From Franzmannia pantelleriensis (GTDB taxonomy: Bacteria > Pseudomonadota > Gammaproteobacteria > Pseudomonadales > Halomonadaceae): a stretch of DNA of 56,785 bases. The notes beneath the pieces were generated by a model. The model saw only the letters and a list, made by a program, of their open reading frames with translations, was not told the origin of the DNA and did not search any database. The position numbers and the translations under genes are program-made. Every line of letters begins with the position of its first letter. Position 1 is the first letter of the stretch. Below are positions 51,673-56,785 of this stretch, in pieces. The DNA lies in NCBI RefSeq assembly GCF_900102875.1, contig NZ_FNGH01000001.1:95873-152657 (forward strand). Direction: 5' to 3'.

Positions 51673-52947
51673 TCAGTAGATCAGCGACGGCAGCCAGGTG
51701 CTGAGGAATGGCACATAGGTAAGGATGATCAGGGCGATGAACATCATCACGATCAGCGGCAGGCAGGCCTTGAACACCTCGACCAGCGACATCCGCGAGA
51801 TTGCCATGGCCACGAACAGGTTGAGACCCACCGGGGGCGTGATCATGCCCACCGAGAAGTTGACCAGGGTGATGACGCCGAAGTGCACGGAGTCGACCCC
51901 GACACGGCCGGCGATCGGCTCGAGCAGCGGCGAGAGCACGATGATCGCCGAGGCGCTGTCGAGGAAGAACCCGGCCACGATCATGACCACGTTGAACAGT
52001 GCCATGACCTGTATCGGGTCGTCGGTGAGCGACAGCACCTGATTGGCCAACTGCGTGGGGGTGCCGGTGATCGCCAGCAGCCAGGAGAAGGCCGAGGCGC
52101 CGGCGGTGATCAGCAGCAGGGTGGCCGAGGTCAGTCCCGAGCTGCGCAGCGTGCCGAGCAGGTCGCGCCAGCCGATGGTGCGGTAGATCGCCATGCCCAC
52201 GAACAGGCCGTACATGCAGGCCACGGCGGCCGACTCGGTGGGGGTAAAGATGCCGCTGTAGATGCCGCCGAGGAGGATGAAGGGCAGCCCCAGGCCCCAA
52301 GCCGCCGAGCGGAAGGCGGTGGTGACTTCCTTGAGCGTGGGGAAGGGCGCCCGGGGGTAGCCCTTGAACGAGGCGTAGATGATGCAGTAGGCGATCAGCA
52401 GCGAGGCGATCAGGATGGCGGGGATCAGCCCCGCGGCAAACAGCCGGCCCACCGAGGTGCCGGTGACCGAGCCATAGATGATCAGCGCGATGCTTGGCGG
52501 CACGATGGGGCCGAGGGTGCCGGCGGTGGCGATCAGGCCGATGGCGAAGCGCTTGTCGTAGCCGGCGGCCACCAGCGCGGGGAACATGATCGAGCCGATC
52601 GCCACCACCGTGGCCGGGCTGGAGCCGGAAATGGCCCCGAACAGCAGGCACGAGAGCACGGTGGCCGCCGCCAGGCCGCCAGGGACCCAGCCGACCAGCG
52701 CCTTGGCCAGCTCGATGAGCCTGCCGGAGAGGCCACCGATGCGCATCAGCTCGGCGGCCAGGATGAAGAACGGGATCGCCATCAGCGAGAAGTTGTTCAT
52801 CCCGGTGAACATGCGCATGGGCACGATGACCGGGTCGGTGGTGCCGAAGAACTGAATGGCGAGAAAGACGGCGAAGGCCAGGGCGGCGAAGATCGGCAGC
52901 CCCAGTAGCAGCACCGCAAAGAAGATGGGCAGAAGTGCCGTGATCAT
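51673..52947 (-). CDS. dctM: TRAP transporter large permease (DctM)
   Basis: 424 residues with about 12 membrane helices. Typical DctM features include LPIFAALAFAVFLAIQFFGT, AAATVLSCLLFGAISGSSPATVVAIGSIMFP and the PPSIALIIYG loop. It forms the Na+-coupled channel of the TRAP system in the inner membrane. It lies 15 nt after dctQ. The generic symbol is by family, not by substrate. Confidence 0.93.
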   Translation of the reverse strand: MITALLPIFFAVLLLGLPIFAALAFAVFLAIQFFGTTDPVIVPMRMFTGMNNFSLMAIPFFILAAELMRIGGLSGRLIELAKALVGWVPGGLAAATVLSCLLFGAISGSSPATVVAIGSIMFPALVAAGYDKRFAIGLIATAGTLGPIVPPSIALIIYGSVTGTSVGRLFAAGLIPAILIASLLIAYCIIYASFKGYPRAPFPTLKEVTTAFRSAAWGLGLPFILLGGIYSGIFTPTESAAVACMYGLFVGMAIYRTIGWRDLLGTLRSSGLTSATLLLITAGASAFSWLLAITGTPTQLANQVLSLTDDPIQVMALFNVVMIVAGFFLDSASAIIVLSPLLEPIAGRVGVDSVHFGVITLVNFSVGMITPPVGLNLFVAMAISRMSLVEVFKACLPLIVMMFIALIILTYVPFLSTWLPSLIY

Positions 52948-52962
52948 AACGAACTCCAGTCG

Positions 52963-53484
52963 TCAGACGAGCTTGTCTTTTTCGGCGGCAAGCTCTTCAG
53001 CGAGGCTGACCGGCGGTTTGGTCCAGGCGTGATGAATGACCCATAGGTAGCGAACCAACAGCAGCAGCCCGGAAATGGCGATCGGCAGGTAGAACCATGC
53101 CATTGGAAGGCGCAGCGCGGCGGTTCTCTGGCCTCTTCCCAGGGTGTTGAAGAACAGCTGGAACCCGTAGTAGGCCAGGAAGCAGGCGAAGACAATGCCG
53201 AGCACGGCGGCGATGATATGCAGCCAGCGATTGACGGCGGGCGGCACGAAGGCGTTGAGCACGTCGACGGAGATATGCACGCCGTTTCGCACGCCCATGC
53301 TGGCGCCGACAAAGCTCATGCAGATGATGGAGTAGATGACGACTTCTTCGACCCAGAAAAGCGAGCTGTTGAAGCCGTAGCGGTAGATTACCTGGAGGGC
53401 GGTGAGCACGGTGGCAATGGACATGAACACGACCATTGCTACACTTTCCAGATGATCGAGGATCCTGTTGAGCGTTGCGAACAT
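52963..53484 (-). CDS. dctQ: TRAP transporter small permease (DctQ)
   Basis: 173 residues with four membrane helices and the conserved core RNGVHISVDVL of the DctQ family. It pairs with DctM in the inner membrane. An intercistronic hairpin separates it from dctP upstream. Confidence 0.9.
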   Translation of the reverse strand: MFATLNRILDHLESVAMVVFMSIATVLTALQVIYRYGFNSSLFWVEEVVIYSIICMSFVGASMGVRNGVHISVDVLNAFVPPAVNRWLHIIAAVLGIVFACFLAYYGFQLFFNTLGRGQRTAALRLPMAWFYLPIAISGLLLLVRYLWVIHHAWTKPPVSLAEELAAEKDKLV

Positions 53485-53520
53485 GGTTAGGCCACTTCGT
53501 GGAAAAACCCGTGATGGGAT

Positions 53521-53543
53521 GCGGGCGCCGCGAGGGCGCCCGC
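53521..53543 (-). promoter_or_regulatory. Intercistronic hairpin between dctP and dctQ
   Basis: GCGGGCGCC and GGCGCCCGC form a perfect 9-bp stem with a 5-nt loop directly after the dctP stop; GGGTTTTTCC follows about 12 nt later on the transcribed strand. Such hairpins in binding-protein operons often give partial termination or RNA protection so that the periplasmic protein is made in excess. Confidence 0.65.
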
Positions 53544-53549
53544 GGCGTC

Positions 53550-54551
53550 TCAGTACTCGATGCCGACGACGTCGTAGACCTTGTGGAGCAGGTCGGTGGT
53601 GACGACGTCCTCATACTCCTCGTGCACCGGCAGGCTGGCCTGGACGAAGGCTTCACGGGCCTCGGCGGAGATCTCATTGATCTCGATCTCGCCTTCCAGC
53701 GAGGCCATGATCTGCTCTTCGTCCTCGAGGGTCAGTTGGCGAGAGGCGGTACGGCCGTTGTCGAAGGCGTCGCGCATGACCTCCTGGAGGTCCTCGGGGA
53801 GCGAGTTCCAGGAATCGGTGTTAATTACCGCGGCATACGCGTGATAGGCGTGGTTGGTCAGGGAGAGGTAGTCCTGCACCTCGTGGAAGCGCATGGTGTA
53901 GATATTGGCCAGCGGGTTTTCCTGACCGGACACGACCCCTTGCTGCAGGCCGTTGTAGACCTCGGTGAAGGCCATGGCGGTGGCGTTGGCATCGAAGTTT
54001 TCGTAGGTAGAGATGATGATCGGGGCCTGCATGGTGCGCATGCGGATGGCCTCGAGATCCTCCGGGGTGTGGATGGGGCGGTCGTTGTTGGTCATGTGGC
54101 GGAAACCGGCGCCCCAGAAGTTCACGCCGTACATGTTGTGATCGTTCAGGGTGTCGAGAATCTCGCGGCCTACCTCGCCGTCAAGCAGCTCGACCATGGT
54201 GTCATAGTCGGGAATCAGGAACGGCAGGTCGAGAATCTGCAAGCGCTCTTCAAAGTTGCCGAGCGTGGCAGACGGCGGAATGCCGATATCCACGAGGCCC
54301 ATCTGGATCTGCTCGATGATCTCGACATCCCCCCCCACCTGGGCGGCGGGCAGTACGTCGATCTGGATGCGGCCATCGGAGTTCGCTTCGACCTCCTCCT
54401 TGAAACGCAGGGCGGCCTTTCCGTTGGGGGTGTCCTCGATCAGTACGTGGGCGAAGGTAAAGGTGTATTCGGCGGCGTTGGCCTTGCTGATACCGAAGGT
54501 GGCCGCTGCTACCGCAGCCACCAAGGATGTCTTGATGATCTTATTGTTCAT
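53550..54551 (-). CDS. dctP: TRAP transporter substrate-binding protein (DctP)
   Basis: 333 residues with a signal peptide ending near SKANA (residue 26). Conserved features of the DctP family: ILDLPFLIPDYDTM, IRMRTMQAP with the Arg that clamps the substrate carboxylate, FTEVYNGLQQGVVSGQENP. It captures an organic acid, probably a carboxylated amide here, in the periplasm. 64 nt after the asparaginase gene. Confidence 0.92.
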   Translation of the reverse strand: MNNKIIKTSLVAAVAAATFGISKANAAEYTFTFAHVLIEDTPNGKAALRFKEEVEANSDGRIQIDVLPAAQVGGDVEIIEQIQMGLVDIGIPPSATLGNFEERLQILDLPFLIPDYDTMVELLDGEVGREILDTLNDHNMYGVNFWGAGFRHMTNNDRPIHTPEDLEAIRMRTMQAPIIISTYENFDANATAMAFTEVYNGLQQGVVSGQENPLANIYTMRFHEVQDYLSLTNHAYHAYAAVINTDSWNSLPEDLQEVMRDAFDNGRTASRQLTLEDEEQIMASLEGEIEINEISAEAREAFVQASLPVHEEYEDVVTTDLLHKVYDVVGIEY

Positions 54552-54615
54552 GATGTTACCTCTGCGGGTCGTTGGGTTTGTTCATCTGGTTGGGGCCGAT
54601 GGTCCTGATCGGTCG

Positions 54616-55623
54616 TCACGCGGCGCTGGCGGACGTCAGGGTTTTCAAGCTCGCCTCGAGCGGCCCCGCTGTCGGTGAGGCGAGCAAGACGGAGAGTGCC
54701 AGCCGAGCCTTGCGGGCACTGAGATCCTGTAACGGGATGGCGCCGGCGGCGACCAGGTCGCAGAGGCTGCCGTCAAATTCGTAGACGGCCTCTATCGGGC
54801 CGCGGTGGCAGCTGCTGACGATGACGATAGGCGTGCCGTTGGCGACCGCCTTGGCAACGTGCTTGGGCCATGTTGGTGGCACATGGCCGCGACCCAGAGC
54901 CTCGATGATCAGGCCTTGGCTACCGCGTTCGATGGCCGCATCGATCATGTCGGGGGCGGCTCCCAGATAGGCCGGCAGTATGTCCACGCGTGGGAGAGTG
55001 TCGGCGAGGGGGGCGCTGATCGGACGGGCCCGTATGGGCTTGGCGGCCAAGTGGACGCGCGTCCCATCGATATAGCCTAGGGGCCCGGTTTCCGGCGCGG
55101 CGAACCCTTCCAGCTGGAAGGTGTTGACCTTGCGCACCTGGCGGGCGGCAAACAGCGTCTGATTGAACAGCACCAGGGTGCCGAGTCCGCGCGCCTGGGG
55201 TGAGGCCGCCAGCTGAATGGCATCGGCGATGTTGCGGAAGGCATCGGTGCCGGGCTCGTGGGGGGCGCGCTGCGACCCGGTAATCACCACGGGGATGTCG
55301 CCGGGCAGGGTGATGTCCAGGAAGTAGGCGGTTTCTTCGAGGGTGTCGGTACCGTGGGTAATCACGATGCCCACTACCTCCGGCGACTCGGCGAGGGCCA
55401 GGCAGTGTTTGCGCAGCAGCAGCAGGTCATCGAGCGTGATGGCATTGCTGGGCTTCTGCAGGACTGAGCGAACGTCGATGTGCGGTGTCAGTCCGTCCGG
55501 CAGTTGGACCTCCGACAATAGCGACTCGCCCTGGAGGGCACCGGAGCGGTGACGTCCCGATTCAGCCTGGCTACTGGCGATGGTGCCGCCGGTGGTTAGC
55601 ACCACGAGCTTGGATGTTGTCAT
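54616..55623 (-). CDS. Asparaginase family protein
   Basis: 335 residues of the type I/II asparaginase family: TGGTIASS at 11-18 with nucleophile Thr, and HGTDTLEETA at 90-99 holding the second Thr-Asp pair. No signal peptide, so cytoplasmic. It deamidates Asn or a related amide. First gene of the operon, divergent from the GntR-type regulator. As the TRAP operon follows, the substrate may be imported rather than free asparagine. Confidence 0.9.
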   Translation of the reverse strand: MTTSKLVVLTTGGTIASSQAESGRHRSGALQGESLLSEVQLPDGLTPHIDVRSVLQKPSNAITLDDLLLLRKHCLALAESPEVVGIVITHGTDTLEETAYFLDITLPGDIPVVITGSQRAPHEPGTDAFRNIADAIQLAASPQARGLGTLVLFNQTLFAARQVRKVNTFQLEGFAAPETGPLGYIDGTRVHLAAKPIRARPISAPLADTLPRVDILPAYLGAAPDMIDAAIERGSQGLIIEALGRGHVPPTWPKHVAKAVANGTPIVIVSSCHRGPIEAVYEFDGSLCDLVAAGAIPLQDLSARKARLALSVLLASPTAGPLEASLKTLTSASAA

Positions 55624-55648
55624 TATGATCTTCCATGGCTTTACATGG

Positions 55649-55665
55649 CAGACATCTGATGTCTG
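55649..55665. promoter_or_regulatory. Perfect palindrome between asparaginase operon and regulator (candidate operator)
   Basis: CAGACATC-T-GATGTCTG: 8-bp perfect arms around one base, 26 nt before the operon start. Further part-symmetrical repeats (ACATG, CATGT) flank it. A TATACT hexamer (55679-55684) for the regulator and TATAAA on the other strand overlap beside it, so one bound regulator could control both promoters. Confidence 0.6.
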
Positions 55666-55777
55666 ATGTCATGTGGTTTATACTAGTCAGGGATTCGACA
55701 TCCTTGCAAGCCAGGCTTGGCAACGTCCTAATGTCGATTTGGTAACATGCGCTCTGGCGCTAACAGTGAGATATCCC

Positions 55778-56509
55778 ATGAGTCTGAATCCTCGGCTTGC
55801 TTCACGCCCTCTCTCGAGCGACTCCTTCGGTGGCTCCATCGAGCGCAGCTCGGTTGCCATGCAGATCCTCGAGCGGATCAAGACCGCCTTGATCCGCGGT
55901 GAGCTTCAGCCAGGCGACTATCTTCCCTCGGAGAGCGAGCTGACCCACAGTCTGGGCATCGGCAAGTCGAGCGTGCGCGAGGCGATCAAGATGCTGCAGG
56001 CGATCGGGGTGGTGGAAGTGCGCCGCGGGCAGGGCACGGTGATTCGCCGCGAGCCGGGGGATCCGCTGGTCGATCCCATGGCCTTCGGGATGATCCTGGC
56101 CCGGGGCATGACCCGCGATGTGATGGAGTTTCGCCTGATGTTCGAGCCGGCCTACACCCTCCAGGCCATGCATAACGCCACGCCGGCGGATCATGTGCGG
56201 ATTCGTCAGGCGATCGACGATATGGAAGCCGCCATCAACAATGGTGAACAGACCGCCCATCACGATGTGGCATTTCACCGGGGTATCCTCTACGCGACTC
56301 ATAATCCGATGACCATCCGCGTAGGGGAAACCCTTATCCAGCTGATCGAAGCCGCGTTGGAGACGTCGATGCAGACGCTGCCCGAGGTGGCCTTGAAGGA
56401 CCACAAGGCGATCTATGCTGCCTTCCAGGCAGGCGACGCGGCGGGGGTGCAGGCCGCTATTGAGGTCAGCAGCGAGAGCTGGGAGACCAACCTGACCTAT
56501 GTGGATTAG
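55778..56509 (+). CDS. GntR/FadR-family transcriptional regulator (FCD domain)
   Basis: 243 residues. N-terminal winged helix (QILERIKTALIRGELQPGDYLPSESEL, SSVREAIKMLQAIGVVEVRRGQGTVI) and C-terminal FCD ligand domain with metal-type residues (DVAFHRGILYATHN). Regulators of this class repress catabolic operons until an organic-acid ligand binds. It is divergent from the asparaginase-TRAP operon across the palindrome, so it most likely controls it. The ATG at 55778 is used; the track frame extends upstream but without plausible domain sequence. Confidence 0.92.
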   Translation: MSLNPRLASRPLSSDSFGGSIERSSVAMQILERIKTALIRGELQPGDYLPSESELTHSLGIGKSSVREAIKMLQAIGVVEVRRGQGTVIRREPGDPLVDPMAFGMILARGMTRDVMEFRLMFEPAYTLQAMHNATPADHVRIRQAIDDMEAAINNGEQTAHHDVAFHRGILYATHNPMTIRVGETLIQLIEAALETSMQTLPEVALKDHKAIYAAFQAGDAAGVQAAIEVSSESWETNLTYVD

Positions 56510-56673
56510 CGCGTGGGTGGCAATGCGTCAGTAAGCCAGCGTGCAGAAGAGGTAGTGTGAAGACCCGTCATCTGCTACTGGGCAATCACATGCCGAAAGT
56601 GATTGGGACCTTAAGCGCACCTGGCAGGACATGGAACACTGGGAGTTGGAGAAGCGCTATGCGCCTAAGGTTG
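56510..56673. other. Intergenic stretch after the regulator
   Basis: About 160 bp. One frame reads AESDWDLKRTWQDMEHWELE without a start codon, possibly a gene scrap. Otherwise nothing is recognisable before the REPIN. Confidence 0.35.
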
Positions 56674-56785
56674 ATTGTGAATGAATTCTCTCCCATAGGG
56701 GAGTGGCGCCGTTGGCAAAAGTGGGAGTGACTTCAGTCACGATGGGGTTGGGTTATTCTGGCAGCGCTGCGCGCTGCAATCGCGA
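56674..56785. repeat. REPIN at window end
   Basis: A partly decayed GTGAATGAATTCTC head, a GGCGCC centre, a fully paired GTGACT-TC-AGTCAC head and the start of another unit (AGCGCTGCGCGCTGC, ATCGCGA) running off the window edge. Confidence 0.8.

Noticed and set aside
51517-52908. Forward frame of 463 codons opposite dctM
   Set aside because: Highly charged, low-complexity translation (runs of H, D, G, R); dctM on the other strand has clear membrane helices.
1-56785. tRNA, rRNA or riboswitch genes
   Set aside because: I looked for cloverleaf or known aptamer patterns between genes and saw none I could support.

Overview
The window looks like chromosomal DNA of a high-GC gammaproteobacterium, most likely Halomonas or a close relative. 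That is an inference from codon and GC use, the polysaccharide genes, a complete TRAP transporter operon and very many REP/REPIN-type repeats; no rRNA or other marker gene is present to confirm it. Both window ends lie in REP-type repeats.

Region 1 (about 0.2-5.2 kb) is ordinary backbone: a PAS/sigma-54 activator, a small helical protein, a Spy/CpxP-like periplasmic protein with a strong terminator, a beta-CASP metallo-beta-lactamase-fold nuclease and an AraC-family regulator. Region 2 (5.3-14.1 kb) is a repeat-rich accessory zone. It holds an intact REP-associated tyrosine transposase (RAYT), a full-length Rpn/YhgA-like nuclease plus a truncated copy, two HEPN-MNT toxin-antitoxin pairs, an autotransporter and two short Wzz-type proteins. 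The second wzz gene is preceded by an exact ops (RfaH recruitment) element inside a small hairpin.

Region 3 (14.2-40.7 kb) is a surface polysaccharide locus. High-GC cysQ and ugd are followed by an AT-rich, probably imported core (16.6-25.6 kb) with a Wzx flippase, an F420-hydrogenase-beta-like protein paired with a polysaccharide pyruvyl transferase, two glycosyltransferases, a Wzy-like polymerase and a dead IS3-family transposase. GC then rises again through a bi-domain oxidoreductase, wecB, wecC, a heparinase-like protein, a glycosyltransferase, a WbpV-like epimerase/reductase, a PglC-like initiating transferase and a WbpM/PglF-like dehydratase. An O-antigen-ligase-like protein and two more glycosyltransferases close the block. 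Together these would make UDP-GlcA, UDP-ManNAcA and a 6-deoxy-HexNAc, assemble a repeat unit on undecaprenyl phosphate, flip and polymerise it, control chain length and perhaps ligate it.

Region 4 (40.9-48.5 kb) is a second repeat-rich zone: two 110-bp tandem REPIN arrays flank a ccdAB toxin-antitoxin module that sits inside a broken rpn gene. It also carries an unidentified helical protein, its decayed partial copy, a diguanylate cyclase with an NTF2-like sensor domain, a truncated and frameshifted autotransporter, and a periplasmic protein/diguanylate cyclase pair.

Region 5 (48.5-56.5 kb) is a catabolic operon read leftward: asparaginase, TRAP transporter (dctP, dctQ, dctM), M20 carbamoylase-type hydrolase, RidA-like protein and amidase. 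A divergent GntR/FadR-type regulator faces it across a perfect palindrome. The layout suggests uptake and hydrolysis of an amide or carbamoyl nitrogen compound.

The most unusual signals are: (i) a probable intragenic antitoxin start inside the rpn gene, kept with the same Shine-Dalgarno and ATG in two orphan C-terminal copies; (ii) ccdAB inserted in an rpn gene with a 3-bp duplication; (iii) compensatory changes in REP hairpin heads next to an intact RAYT; and (iv) the ops element upstream of wzz.
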